Positions 53,051-62,204 of a stretch of 64,000 nucleotides of DNA are shown in pieces. The notes under the pieces were generated by a model. That model saw nothing but the letters and a program-made list of their open reading frames with translations, was not told where the DNA came from and did not search any database. This DNA is from Candidatus Fermentibacteraceae bacterium. GTDB lineage: Bacteria > Fermentibacterota > Fermentibacteria > Fermentibacterales > JCC-6. Numbering within the stretch: position 1 is the first letter of the stretch; each line of letters begins with the position of its first letter. The DNA lies in the NCBI GenBank assembly GCA_016744855.1, contig JADGDO010000002.1, positions 124,001-188,000 on the forward strand. The letters are read 5' to 3'. Made by a program: the position numbers and the translations under genes.

Positions 53051-54430
53051 TCAACGAATCCTTAACGGCATCTGTAGTCTTTCAGCCAGTGCTTTGGTTC
53101 TCTGGAGATCAGCACCGGACTTATTAACTACAGAAACCTGTGAGTGTATACCTGTTCTCTTAGCCAACTTGATAAACTTCATCAGATGTTCCCATGAATC
53201 AGGCACTGTTGATGGGGAAATCCTGTTGTACTCTTTAGCTCCGGAAGCATTTAAACTGATACTAACCGAATCAAAACACTGAAGCAGGTTCGTAACCTGT
53301 TGGCTATCTAGAAAGGATGTACAAAGCCCATTTGTATTCAATCTTGTTTTCACTCCGCGTGATCTGGTGGCCTCAGCACATCTCATAAGAAGATCACTTC
53401 TGAGAGTGGGTTCTCCAAAACCGCAAAAAACAAGTTCCTTGAATCCTTCAATAGGAAGGGCTTCAATAGTCGACAGAACAAGCTTTTCAGGTGGATCATG
53501 CAGGTGTTTGAGATGATAACCGTCGAGACCGTCAACAGAATTTCTAATACAGAAATTACAGCTGTTCTGGCATCTGGAAGTAATATTGACGTAGAGAGAT
53601 TCTCCATAGCGGTATACAATATCAGCCTTCCTGTTTTCCGGATGCAATTGGTAAGCTCTCATCGCATTTTCCCATAGAATGTATGATGTTTTTTCTATAG
53701 ACATATCAGCGCCCCAAAGTTCCCTGACTTGCAGGACAATAGAGCGGCAGTATGCGGGTTCATTCCTTTTTCCTCTGAAGGGCTCCGGTGGGAGAAAAGG
53801 AGAGTCTGTTTCAACAAGAAGCTTATCCCGGGGGATTCGACGAATCAAATCACGAAGTTTCCTGTTCTTCTTGTAAGTCAATGGTCCATCCACCCCGATA
53901 TAGAATTCTCTAGAGACTGCATTATCAGTAAGCGATTCATTGCCACCCCAGCAATGCAAAATAACCGGAATAGACAAAGACTCTGGAAGTTGTTTGAGAA
54001 CTTCTTCTTCCGCTCCTCTTGAATGCACAATAAGGGGGTATCCGGTAGCCTCAGCAAGTTCAATATGCTGCTGGAACCATCTATGCTGTTTCTCCGGTGA
54101 AAAGGTTTTATGATGATAGTCCAGCCCGGTTTCACCGACGGCAATAGTTCTAGGTCGAAGAAGAATTCGTTTCAGAGCAAGCCACTCTGATTCCTCATGT
54201 TCCTCTTCAGGGAGGTGTTCGGGGTGAAAAGCAGCAGCAGAATACAGGTTATACCTCTCAGCGATGTTTGCTGATATCTCTGCCGTTTCAACATCAATAG
54301 AAGGAATCAAGATGTGGCTGATACCGGCTTCTCTGGAATCTTCAACCACCTTGGCCAGATCTTCTTCAAAGTGGCTGAAGTGCAGGTGACAATGGCTATC
54401 AAAGCCTAAGTCGTTACCTCCAGATGACAT
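53051..54430 (-). CDS. fusion of TatD-type metal-dependent hydrolase and TatD-associated radical SAM domain
   Basis: 459 residues. Residues 9-255 are TatD: DSHCHLHFSHF, VGETGLDYH, IVHSRG, ILHCWGG (usually HCFSG) and LVETDSPFLPP contain the metal ligands. Residues 275-459 are a radical SAM domain with CQNSCNFC (about 286-293), FCGFGEPTLR, TRLNTNGL and VSISLNAS; this is the TatD-family-associated radical SAM group. The two are separate neighbours in many genomes and one polypeptide here. TatD acts on nucleic acids or D-amino-acid/RNA quality control; the radical SAM partner is uncharacterised. The ATG overlaps purA by 17 bp and lacks a ribosome site, while a GGAGGT lies 17 nt inside the gene. 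Confidence 0.88.
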   Translation of the reverse strand: MSSGGNDLGFDSHCHLHFSHFEEDLAKVVEDSREAGISHILIPSIDVETAEISANIAERYNLYSAAAFHPEHLPEEEHEESEWLALKRILLRPRTIAVGETGLDYHHKTFSPEKQHRWFQQHIELAEATGYPLIVHSRGAEEEVLKQLPESLSIPVILHCWGGNESLTDNAVSREFYIGVDGPLTYKKNRKLRDLIRRIPRDKLLVETDSPFLPPEPFRGKRNEPAYCRSIVLQVRELWGADMSIEKTSYILWENAMRAYQLHPENRKADIVYRYGESLYVNITSRCQNSCNFCIRNSVDGLDGYHLKHLHDPPEKLVLSTIEALPIEGFKELVFCGFGEPTLRSDLLMRCAEATRSRGVKTRLNTNGLCTSFLDSQQVTNLLQCFDSVSISLNASGAKEYNRISPSTVPDSWEHLMKFIKLAKRTGIHSQVSVVNKSGADLQRTKALAERLQMPLRIR

Positions 54431-55670
54431 CGTTACGGCCGGGGCCGGTAGATATTGATGTCACAGGAACACCGGCAATTTTTTCTACAGCAAGTACATA
54501 GTCTTTTGCAGCGGATGGAAGATTATCCCAGTCTGTTTCTCCTCGGATGTCTTCCTGCCAGCCTGGAAGTATTTCATAAACAGGGATTAGTTTATCCATG
54601 GAGCGACCTGTTGTGAAATGGTCACCCTCGTAACCGGTACATATTTTCAGTTCATCAAAACCACTCAGAACATCAAGAAGGGTCAATGTAATTGAAGTGC
54701 AACCGTTGATTCGGGCTGAATAGCCGGCAAGAACTCCATCCAGCCAACCGCACCTTCGTGGTCGTCCTGTAGTTGTTCCGAACTCATTACCAGCCTTACG
54801 GATTTGAGTGCCGATGTGGTTATCCAGTTCTGTGGGAAAAGGACCAGCACCAACCCTTGTCGTGTACGCCTTCAGAATGCCGATAACATCAGTTACCATT
54901 GTGGGACCGAAACCAAGACTGGTACATGCAGCTCCTGCAACACACTGTCCACAGGTAACAAAGGGATAAGAACCATGATCCGGGTCAAGAAGAGATCCCT
55001 GCGCCCCCTCTGCAATAACCAGAGCATCCCTGTCTCTGAGAACTTCGCTGATCTGGAGTGAAACGTCTGCTGTAAAACGAGAGACTTCTTTTGTTGCTTC
55101 AATAAAACTCTGCACATCAGAGTGAAGTTTTTCCACATCGGTAGAGCTGAGATTCAGTGTATTTATCGCTTCGAGTGTATGGAAATCCACCAGTTCAATG
55201 AAGCTCTGCATATTGAAAACATCTTCGAGACGAATTGCATTGCGTCTGTATTTTCTTACGTAAGTCGGTCCAATACCTCTACCGGTTGTTCCGATTTTTC
55301 CACTTGCAAGATCCGCCTCACTCTGTACTTCAAGGCAGCGGTATGCGGGATGAGTAAGGTTTACTTTACCGGAAATCATTAGTCTTCCTTCGATGGAAAT
55401 ACCGTTTCCCTCAAGTGATCTGATTTCCTCAAGTATAGTGACAGGATCCATTACACAAGCTGATCCAATCATTCCGATAACATCTTTTCGCACAAGACCG
55501 GACGGAAGAAGGTGAAGTGCAAATCTCTTACCATCCGCCTCAACAGTGTGGCCAGCATTGGCTCCACCGCTGAATCTGGCGACAGCTACAGCTGTCTCAG
55601 CCAGATGGTCAACCATCTTCCCCTTACCCTCATCTCCCCATTGAAGACCAACAACAATACTAACTGGCAT
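54414..55670 (-). CDS. purA: adenylosuccinate synthetase
   Basis: 418 residues from the ATG at 55670, after GAGGAG. GLQWGDEGKGKMVDHL (about 8-23), GGANAGHTV (about 37-45), TTGRGIGPTYV, the QGSLLDPDHGSYPFVT loop (about 225-240), TTTGRPRRCGWLDG and GPGRNDVIW at the end are diagnostic. It joins IMP and aspartate using GTP in AMP synthesis. The engB stop is 2 bp upstream, and the 3' end overlaps the TatD fusion. Cytosolic. Confidence 0.96.
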   Translation of the reverse strand: MPVSIVVGLQWGDEGKGKMVDHLAETAVAVARFSGGANAGHTVEADGKRFALHLLPSGLVRKDVIGMIGSACVMDPVTILEEIRSLEGNGISIEGRLMISGKVNLTHPAYRCLEVQSEADLASGKIGTTGRGIGPTYVRKYRRNAIRLEDVFNMQSFIELVDFHTLEAINTLNLSSTDVEKLHSDVQSFIEATKEVSRFTADVSLQISEVLRDRDALVIAEGAQGSLLDPDHGSYPFVTCGQCVAGAACTSLGFGPTMVTDVIGILKAYTTRVGAGPFPTELDNHIGTQIRKAGNEFGTTTGRPRRCGWLDGVLAGYSARINGCTSITLTLLDVLSGFDELKICTGYEGDHFTTGRSMDKLIPVYEILPGWQEDIRGETDWDNLPSAAKDYVLAVEKIAGVPVTSISTGPGRNDVIWR

Positions 55671-55672
55671 TA

Positions 55673-56257
55673 TCAGCTCCTCGCTGAATGTGTAGCGGTG
55701 GCCATGATAAGCCACTTGCAAAGTTCATTGATACCACTACCGTCAACAGAAGAGACCGGGATAACAGGCCCCATTTCCCCTGCAATTCTAATTGATTGTG
55801 CCAGTTTATTTCTTTTCAGCTTGTCACTTTTCGTGAGAGCAACAATGTAGGGCTTACCACCCTCTTTAAGGAAACTGGCCATAGAAAGGTCATTCTCGAG
55901 ATTAGGATGTCTGGAGTCAACAAGCAGAACTGTACCGCGAAGTGGCTGCCGTTCTCTGAGGTAACCGCCAATCCAGCCGATCCATTGTCTGCGAAGTTTT
56001 TCGGGGGCTTTGGCATAGCCATAACCGGGAAGATCTGCAACATAGAAATTCTTATTGGTTGTATAAATATTGATGTATTGGGTACAACCGGGTCTTGAAC
56101 TCGTTCTTGCTACTTTTTTGCCGGATGTTAACTTATTTATAAGTGATGACTTACCGACATTTGATCTTCCTATAAAAGCTACTTCAGGAAGTCCATCATC
56201 GGGCAGCCCGGTTTTACCCGGGCAGCTTTTCAAAAACTGTATGTGCAGTTTTGCCAA
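55673..56257 (-). CDS. engB: ribosome-biogenesis GTPase EngB/YsxC
   Basis: 194 residues from a TTG at 56257. This start gives the family length, lies 1 nt after the clpX stop and follows AGGAAG; upstream in-frame starts lie inside clpX. G motifs: GRSNVGKSSLINKL (G1), the RPGCTQYINIY switch, DLPGYGYAKAP (G3), TKSDK (G4) and PVSSVDG (G5). It assists large-subunit maturation. Part of the tig-clpP-clpX-engB-purA operon. Confidence 0.93.
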   Translation of the reverse strand: MAKLHIQFLKSCPGKTGLPDDGLPEVAFIGRSNVGKSSLINKLTSGKKVARTSSRPGCTQYINIYTTNKNFYVADLPGYGYAKAPEKLRRQWIGWIGGYLRERQPLRGTVLLVDSRHPNLENDLSMASFLKEGGKPYIVALTKSDKLKRNKLAQSIRIAGEMGPVIPVSSVDGSGINELCKWLIMATATHSARS

Positions 56258-56258
56258 A

Positions 56259-57518
56259 TCAGACAGCTTCCTGTTTGCTTTGTTTCGCCTGCTGTGTAAG
56301 AATTTCCGGTTCCTCGCCCTCGGAAACGCACTTCTCATTGATAATGAGCTTGTCAGGAGGTTGCTCGAGGGAAGGTATCGAATACATAGGATCAAGCAGG
56401 ATGCGCTCTACAATGGAACGAAGTCCTCTTGCTCCACTATTGCTTTTCTTCGCTTCACGGGCTATCGCGAAAAGAGCATCGTCTGTAATCTGAAGATCTA
56501 CACCCTCTAGGTTAAACATGTATCTGTACTGTTTTACAAGTGCGTTCTTTGGTTCGGAAAGAACATGAACCAGGTCTTCTTCAGAGAGATCATCGAGGGT
56601 AACCATAATCGGAAGTCGTCCTACAAGCTCCGGTATTATTCCGTAGTGGACAAGATCATGAGCCTCTATACTCTTAAGAATTTTTGCTCCCTCGAATTCA
56701 TCATCGCTTGCCAGGACGGCATTGAATCCCAGAGAGGATCTGCGAACGCGCTTAGAAACAATTTTCTCTATACCGTGAAATGCTCCACCGCAAATAAACA
56801 GAATGTTTGTGGTATCAACCTGGATATGATCCTGGTAGGGGTGCTTCCGGCCTCCTCCTGGAGGAACTCCGGCCACAGTACCCTCTATCATTTTTAGTAG
56901 AGCCTGCTGAACTCCCTCACCCGAAACGTCTCTGGTTATTGAGGCATTCTCAGATTTTCTAGCAATCTTATCTATCTCATCAATGTAAATAATTCCATGC
57001 TGTGCAAGGTCAACATCCATATCGGTAACCTGAAGAAGTCGTAGAAGAATATTTTCAACATCTTCCCCCACATAGCCGGCTTCGGTGAGTGTTGTTGCGT
57101 CAGCAATTGCAAATGGAACATCCAGTATTTTAGCAAGAGTTCTGGCTAACAATGTTTTACCAACACCTGTGGGACCGAGAAGAATAATATTGCTCTTCTC
57201 AAGCTCCACCGAAGCAGTACTGTCATGCTTGCTCTGAAGTCTTTTGTAGTGATTGTAGACTGCAACCGAAAGAACCTTTTTGGCATCTTCCTGTCCTACT
57301 ACATATTGATCCAGCTTCTCTTTAATCTCCATTGGAGCAGGGAGATCCTTCTCTAGAAAGGTAGGCTTGTCAGTGCCTTTACTCTCTACTGTTTCCTCTA
57401 CAATCTCGTGGCAGTAGCGCACACAATCATCGCAGATAAAAACACCTGGCCCCTGTATCAATTGATTCACTTCTGCGGCTGGTCTGTTACAGAATGAACA
57501 TCGGTTCTCTTTGGGCAT
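56259..57518 (-). CDS. clpX: ClpXP protease ATPase subunit
   Basis: 419 residues. Zinc-binding cysteines C7, C10, C29 and C32 form the N-terminal dimerisation domain. Walker A GPTGVGKT is at 115-122, Walker B in [19 protein letters not shown] is the pore-1 loop, and GGGRKHPYQ (RKH loop) and [10 protein letters not shown] (sensor 2) are all present. ClpX unfolds tagged proteins and feeds them into ClpP. It begins 2 bp after clpP. Cytosolic. Confidence 0.97.
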   Translation of the reverse strand: MPKENRCSFCNRPAAEVNQLIQGPGVFICDDCVRYCHEIVEETVESKGTDKPTFLEKDLPAPMEIKEKLDQYVVGQEDAKKVLSVAVYNHYKRLQSKHDSTASVELEKSNIILLGPTGVGKTLLARTLAKILDVPFAIADATTLTEAGYVGEDVENILLRLLQVTDMDVDLAQHGIIYIDEIDKIARKSENASITRDVSGEGVQQALLKMIEGTVAGVPPGGGRKHPYQDHIQVDTTNILFICGGAFHGIEKIVSKRVRRSSLGFNAVLASDDEFEGAKILKSIEAHDLVHYGIIPELVGRLPIMVTLDDLSEEDLVHVLSEPKNALVKQYRYMFNLEGVDLQITDDALFAIAREAKKSNSGARGLRSIVERILLDPMYSIPSLEQPPDKLIINEKCVSEGEEPEILTQQAKQSKQEAV

Positions 57519-57520
57519 TT

Positions 57521-58105
57521 TCAGTCTCGATTCGTCAAAATATTGTCAACAATTCCGTATTCGAGTGCCTCTTTGGCATCCATCCAGAAGTTCCTGTCTG
57601 AATCGCTGTTGATTCTCTCAACAGTCTGTCCAGTATGGTTTGCAAGAATTTTATCCATCTGCTTTCTGATCTTAAGAATTTCAAGTGCTTCGATCTGAAT
57701 ATCTGCAGATTGTCCTCGTGTACCACCGCTGGGCTGGTGAATCATTACACGGGCATGTGGAAGAATGCTTCTTTTGCCCTTGGCTCCTGCTGCAAGTAAT
57801 ACCGATGCCATGGAAGCAGCACTGCCCATACAGAAAGTTGAAATATCCGGTTTGATGAACTCCATCGTATCGTATATGGCCAGACCAGCTGAGACAGAGC
57901 CCCCGGGGCTATGAATGTACATGTTGATGTCACGCTTCGAATCCTGTCCTTCGAGGAAAAGAAGCTGGGCAACAACAACGCTTGCAGTCTGAGCAGAAAT
58001 GGCATCAGCAATAAAGATAATTCTGTCTTTCAACAACCTTGAGTAGATATCGTAAGATCTCTCTGAATTGCCTTCTTTCTCTACTACAAAGGGAATTACT
58101 GGCAT
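57521..58105 (-). CDS. clpP: ATP-dependent Clp protease proteolytic subunit
   Basis: 194 residues. Catalytic Ser98 in GSAASMAS, His123 in MIHQPSGG and Asp near 172 in the [15 protein letters not shown] segment. The N-terminal [11 protein letters not shown] forms the axial loops. Fourteen copies form the peptidase barrel docked by ClpX. The ATG shares one base with the trigger-factor stop (TAATG). Confidence 0.97.
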   Translation of the reverse strand: MPVIPFVVEKEGNSERSYDIYSRLLKDRIIFIADAISAQTASVVVAQLLFLEGQDSKRDINMYIHSPGGSVSAGLAIYDTMEFIKPDISTFCMGSAASMASVLLAAGAKGKRSILPHARVMIHQPSGGTRGQSADIQIEALEILKIRKQMDKILANHTGQTVERINSDSDRNFWMDAKEALEYGIVDNILTNRD

Positions 58106-59370
58106 TATTTTTCTCCTTCGTCACTTACTTCTGGTGCGGAGGGATCAACAGAAACCCACTTCCAGGGAACAGTAGCTGCTTCGCGGGTCTGTTCTTCCTC
58201 TGCCTTCTCTTCAACAACTGCGGAAGCGAGAACGAAATCAAGAGCACTATCATTTCTGTTTCTGTCCAGGAATGTTGATCTGGTATCTCCACCTTCAATA
58301 GCTTTTTCCATCTCGTCCTCTGAAATCTCAAGGCTCTCCACAATTGCTATCTGACGGAGAAGTAGAAACTCTCTTACCTTTCTTTCTGCCATTTCAGCAG
58401 CGGCCTTCTTTGTTTCCTCATCAGATTTATCATCTTCAAGACGGCTAATGTAATCTTCAGTCAGGTTTGCAACCATGAACTCAGGAACATCAAACACATT
58501 CTTTTCAAGAAGACTATCTATGGCCTGTCTCTCTCTAAAGCTCTTCATTTCGGAATCAAAACGGGTGGAAACATCATCACGAATCTTCTGGCGGAACTCA
58601 TCCATGGTTTCGAATCCACCTGCATTCTTGGCAAATTCATCATCCAACTCGGGGTATGAGTGCCCCTTAACTTCCTTAACCGTGAAGGTATGAGCAGGGC
58701 CCTTGAGACCGGGATCATCTCCCTTTTCAACTTTCATCTGCATAGTGAAAACATCTCCGGCCTTCACTCCTGTAATAAGCTCATCGAATCCGGGGCCCAT
58801 GTCATTCTGCCCAATAACAGCAGTAAGTTCTTTAGGCTCAGAACCATCTTTGCCCTCTGGATCAGGGTACTGAAGAGAGACAAAATCACCCTCGCTGGAA
58901 GCCTCTTCAGTTTCATCATAACTAACAAACTGTTTGCGGATATGATCAACGGTTTCCTCAACAGCTTTCTCATTATCGTAAGTGGGAACAACGAGTTTTA
59001 TTTCCTTGTAGTCAACCGGGTCGGGAGTAAGGAAGACACGGTAAGTTACTGTATAAACGTAATCTTCACCCTCAACAGGAAGAACTGTTTCAAATTCAGG
59101 ATCATTGTCGGAAAGAACCCAGTCAAAAGTGTCAAACAGACCTTCTGTGAGTGTTTTATGTGCGTTCTCAGCAACCTCAGATAAGATAATATTGCCGAAT
59201 CGCTTTTCAATGATACTGTCTGGGACATGGCCGGGGCGAAATCCCTTGATGCTAACTTCTTTAGAAATATCCTTCTTAACTTTCCTGAAAACCTTCTTAA
59301 GATCAGCAGCATCCATAGTAAACTGGACAACTCTTTTGTCGTCCTCTTCCTTTATCAATTCGTAGGCCAT
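58105..59370 (-). CDS. tig: trigger factor, ribosome-associated chaperone/peptidyl-prolyl isomerase
   Basis: 421 residues from the ATG at 59370, after AAGAGGAG; a longer open start lacks a ribosome site and family similarity. The ribosome-docking signature is [18 protein letters not shown] (about 42-59), followed by a PPIase domain (about 155-240: [24 protein letters not shown]) and the helical arm domain ending in an acidic tail. It shields nascent chains at the ribosome exit. First gene of a conserved operon that runs to at least rsmA, and possibly to 49314. Confidence 0.94.
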   Translation of the reverse strand: MAYELIKEEDDKRVVQFTMDAADLKKVFRKVKKDISKEVSIKGFRPGHVPDSIIEKRFGNIILSEVAENAHKTLTEGLFDTFDWVLSDNDPEFETVLPVEGEDYVYTVTYRVFLTPDPVDYKEIKLVVPTYDNEKAVEETVDHIRKQFVSYDETEEASSEGDFVSLQYPDPEGKDGSEPKELTAVIGQNDMGPGFDELITGVKAGDVFTMQMKVEKGDDPGLKGPAHTFTVKEVKGHSYPELDDEFAKNAGGFETMDEFRQKIRDDVSTRFDSEMKSFRERQAIDSLLEKNVFDVPEFMVANLTEDYISRLEDDKSDEETKKAAAEMAERKVREFLLLRQIAIVESLEISEDEMEKAIEGGDTRSTFLDRNRNDSALDFVLASAVVEEKAEEEQTREAATVPWKWVSVDPSAPEVSDEGEK

Positions 59371-59460
59371 TCTCTCCTCTTTTTCTGTGCGCTCAAATAA
59401 CGCAACACTGCCGCCACCGAGAGTACAAAGTACAAACAGTTGTGCGACTAGCAATTACAA

Positions 59461-59480
59461 GAACCCCGAAGGGGGAATCA
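59461..59480 (-). terminator. weak hairpin in the cpoB-tig gap
   Basis: CCCCC, TTCG loop, GGGG, then TTCTTG on the minus strand, about 70 bp after the cpoB stop. The short stem and T-poor tail make this tentative. The rest of the 177-bp gap shows nothing clear beyond the tig ribosome site. Confidence 0.35.
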
Positions 59481-59547
59481 TTTACAAAACTACGCGAGCA
59501 ATATGCTTGAATTCTCTTCAAAATGCCAAGCAAGCCGGTACAGGCTC

Positions 59548-60216
59548 CTACTGCCCGTCTCTTCGTCCTACAATCAAACGGGCCTCATCACTGTTAGGAT
59601 AGCTCTCCAGTATGATTGTCTCAAGTCTATGCATCTCAGCAGATGCAGAATTAACACTGTAAATAGCCGCAGCCCGGGCTAAAGCAGAGGCCGCCTTATC
59701 TGACATTGGGTACTTGTAGTAAACAGCTGTCAGCTCTTCAATGGCTCTGTGGGTTTCACCGAGACTCTGGTGACAGAGAGCAAGGTAATAGAGAGCATCA
59801 TCAGCAACATCGGAGTCAGGAGATCCCATGGCAACTTCAAAAAAACCGTCGGCTGCAACAGAGTATCCTCCCTGCTGATACTGGCCGAATGCTTCATCGT
59901 AGGCAGTTTGCACACTGGCGGGTGTATCTGTACTACCTGATGATCCGCGTGAGCTGAGTAACCTTTCAAGCTGGTCGGTCAGTTCAAGAAGATCCTGTGT
60001 TTGTGTGCCGCTGCGCATTCCTGCCTGGGCTTGTATAGCTCTTAAGAGAGCTTCATTCTGAATAGAAACGGCTTTAATCGAGTCCAGAGTTTGAGCCATC
60101 GCTGTTGTTCTAGCATCGATATCCTCAACTCTTCCGGGAGAATTAACCCACTGCCCCCCCCAGCATCCAGTAAGAAGAAGAAGAACAGCAGAAAGTGGGA
60201 GTAAAAGAAATTTCAT
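59548..60216 (-). CDS. cpoB: Tol-Pal-associated TPR lipoprotein, CpoB/YbgF-like
   Basis: 222 residues. Lipoprotein signal MKFLLLPLSAVLLLLTGC with Cys18. Residues 30-90 form a coiled-coil-like helix (DIDARTTAMAQTLDSI, TDQLERLL) that in CpoB trimerises. Residues 105-220 are three TPR units (AYDEAFGQYQQGGYSVAADGF, ALYYLALCHQSLGETHRAIEE, KAASALARAAAIY). CpoB coordinates Tol-Pal with peptidoglycan synthesis in proteobacteria. Most proteobacterial CpoBs are soluble; this one is lipidated. It starts 3 bp after pal. Confidence 0.82.
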   Translation of the reverse strand: MKFLLLPLSAVLLLLTGCWGGQWVNSPGRVEDIDARTTAMAQTLDSIKAVSIQNEALLRAIQAQAGMRSGTQTQDLLELTDQLERLLSSRGSSGSTDTPASVQTAYDEAFGQYQQGGYSVAADGFFEVAMGSPDSDVADDALYYLALCHQSLGETHRAIEELTAVYYKYPMSDKAASALARAAAIYSVNSASAEMHRLETIILESYPNSDEARLIVGRRDGQ

Positions 60217-60219
60217 ATT

Positions 60220-60750
60220 CTACTCCGGCAGAACACGCAGATGAACGCGTCTGTTCTGAGAATGGGCCCAGTCATCATCGCCGGAAACAAAAGGTCTCTC
60301 TTTTCCGTAACTCACCGTTTCGATTCTTGACGACGGTACTCCGTAGTTTGAAAGGTAATCGTATACAGACTGTGCGCGTCTTTCGCCTAAGGCAAGGTTG
60401 TAGTCTACGGTACCTCTGCCATCGCAATGCCCCTCAAGAAGCAACCTGAAGTCCTGATTATTCATTACATACGCGGCATTAGCCATAAGAATCTCTAGCA
60501 TTTCCGGAGAAAGATCTTCAGAATTGTAGTCAAAGAAGACGTCATTCATGACAAGTTGATGAGCGGCAAGCTCATCGGCATAAGTGACAACAGTATCGTC
60601 AACCCATACTCCGGTGTTGAGAGTATCGTCAGTTATAAATGAAAGAGAATCCGGGTCAGGAACATCATTACCATCGACGTCGTCCGGCCTGCAACCGGCA
60701 ACAAGCCCGGTGAGAAGACAACACGCAATTATCAGTGCTGTTTTTTTCAC
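60220..60750 (-). CDS. pal: peptidoglycan-associated lipoprotein
   Basis: 176 residues. Lipobox VAGC with Cys20. OmpA-type domain at about 65-176: VFFDYNSEDLSPEM, LEGHCDGRGTVDYNLALGERRA (peptidoglycan contact), YGKERP and NRRVHLRVLPE. Pal ties the outer membrane to peptidoglycan and moves with Tol during division. The ATG overlaps the tolB stop by four bases. Confidence 0.93.
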   Translation of the reverse strand: MKKTALIIACCLLTGLVAGCRPDDVDGNDVPDPDSLSFITDDTLNTGVWVDDTVVTYADELAAHQLVMNDVFFDYNSEDLSPEMLEILMANAAYVMNNQDFRLLLEGHCDGRGTVDYNLALGERRAQSVYDYLSNYGVPSSRIETVSYGKERPFVSGDDDWAHSQNRRVHLRVLPE

Positions 60751-61940
60751 TGAATTCCTCCCTGAATGGTTACAGGTGACCAGGTTGCGCAGTAACTTTC
60801 ACTGCTACGGGTCAGCCTGTAAACAGTTAATTTGTTCAGTTCAAGCAGATAAATAGATCTGACTCCATCTCTGTCACTTGAAAAAGCAAGATGACGACCG
60901 GTTGGAGACCATACCGGGTCTTCATTCAATGTACCGTCTGTAGTAACCTGCCGGATATCGGTTCCATCGGCATTCATTACAAAAATGTGGAAATTGCCAT
61001 TTGACCTGGCACAGTAGGCTATTCTGTCCCCGGTCGGAGACCATGAAGGGCTATCACAATAACCGTGTGCAAACCCTGCTCGCTCTGCTGTACCCCCCGC
61101 AGAGTCCATTACATAAAGCTGAGGGTAGCCAACTCTGTCACTGGTAAGAATCATCTGCTGCCCGGTTGGTGAAAAGGACGGAGAGGTTTCAATAGAGCCT
61201 CTCGCCGTAAGCCTTTGAACGTCTCCAGTAGCCGTGTCGAACCTATGAATATCAGAATTGCCGTCTACGCTTCTTGTAAAAGCAATGTATCTAAAATCTG
61301 GAGCCCATGCGGGGCATGTATTTAACCCACCCGTAACAACTCTACTGGCTGAAGAATTTTCGAAAGAGTACAAATAAAGATCCCCGGAAGCATTCCGGTA
61401 AGAAGTGAATGCAATATTCTCACCGTCAGGGCTCCACGCAGGAGTTGTGATAACCTCATTATCGCTAATAATCACCTGAGGTGATCTGGAGTCCAGAGAC
61501 TGTGCTCTGATAGAGTATGTCCCGTCGCTTCTGGAAACATATGCAACCTGGGTTGAAGCAATTCCCTGTTCCCCTGATAGCAGGTATACAAACTCGTCTG
61601 CGAACCTGTGAACAAGGGGTTCCCAGGATGAGCCGGAATACTCTTTTTTAAGAAGTGTTTCTCCCTCAGAGCCCTCAACATCCACAGAAAGAGTATAGCT
61701 ACCGTTTCGTCCGGACAGCAGACACTTTGCATGAGAGTAGCCATCCCCCTGATCTACAGCCTCAAGAATTCCCGAAAAGTCAATATCAAATATCAGCTGA
61801 TCAAGAGCCTCGGAAGCCTCACGACAACCGCTAAGCTCCACACTGACCGGAATGCATTCGTCCCCAACTGGAGTCATCTGCATAAATTCCGAGCCATAAC
61901 ATGAGAAGGCCAGTATGAACCCCAATACCAGATACTTCAT
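60747..61940 (-). CDS. tolB: periplasmic Tol-Pal protein TolB
   Basis: 398 residues from the ATG at 61940, which gives a clean signal peptide (MKYLVLGFILAFSCYGS); an in-frame ATG 18 bp upstream is possible. The N-terminal domain (about 15-130) is followed by a beta-propeller with repeats of the form TTPAWSPDGENIAFTSYR, TCPAWAPDFRYIAFTRS, ETSPSFSPTGQQMILTSDR, DSPSWSPTGDRIAYCAR and EDPVWSPTGRHLAFSSDR. TolB binds Pal. No tolQ, tolR or tolA gene is in the window. Confidence 0.9.
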   Translation of the reverse strand: MKYLVLGFILAFSCYGSEFMQMTPVGDECIPVSVELSGCREASEALDQLIFDIDFSGILEAVDQGDGYSHAKCLLSGRNGSYTLSVDVEGSEGETLLKKEYSGSSWEPLVHRFADEFVYLLSGEQGIASTQVAYVSRSDGTYSIRAQSLDSRSPQVIISDNEVITTPAWSPDGENIAFTSYRNASGDLYLYSFENSSASRVVTGGLNTCPAWAPDFRYIAFTRSVDGNSDIHRFDTATGDVQRLTARGSIETSPSFSPTGQQMILTSDRVGYPQLYVMDSAGGTAERAGFAHGYCDSPSWSPTGDRIAYCARSNGNFHIFVMNADGTDIRQVTTDGTLNEDPVWSPTGRHLAFSSDRDGVRSIYLLELNKLTVYRLTRSSESYCATWSPVTIQGGIQ

Positions 61941-62105
61941 TAAACACCACTCTTTCACTTTCTATTGAATGCTACCCGTATGAGTACTATACTATTCCAC
62001 GCTACAAAATTGTTCCAGCGTTCAATTTTTGGGCTACAACAAAAAATCCACGCATTTTCGTATCGTGAAACCTTTCTCGAATGACAAAACCAGCAGCACT
62101 TGCCC

Positions 62106-62134
62106 TTGCATTGAGGTATATTACTACTTATTAT
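62106..62134 (+). promoter_or_regulatory. promoter of the FG-GAP gene pair
   Basis: TTGCAT (62106-62111), a 17-bp spacer and TATTAT (62129-62134). The leader is about 64 nt, ending in AAAGGAGA. The remainder of the 264-bp gap from tolB shows nothing I can name. Confidence 0.6.
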
Positions 62135-62204
62135 ATAGGGAATTCGTTTGCGGGATTCTATCGTTTATTTATTTACCTATTTTGTTCACTAAAGGAGATT
62201 TCTT

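Noticed and set aside
53985..54430. GGAGGT placed 6 nt before a TTA codon near the start of the TatD fusion
   Set aside because: TTA is not a credible start. The ATG at 54430 overlapping purA is taken instead, with translational coupling.
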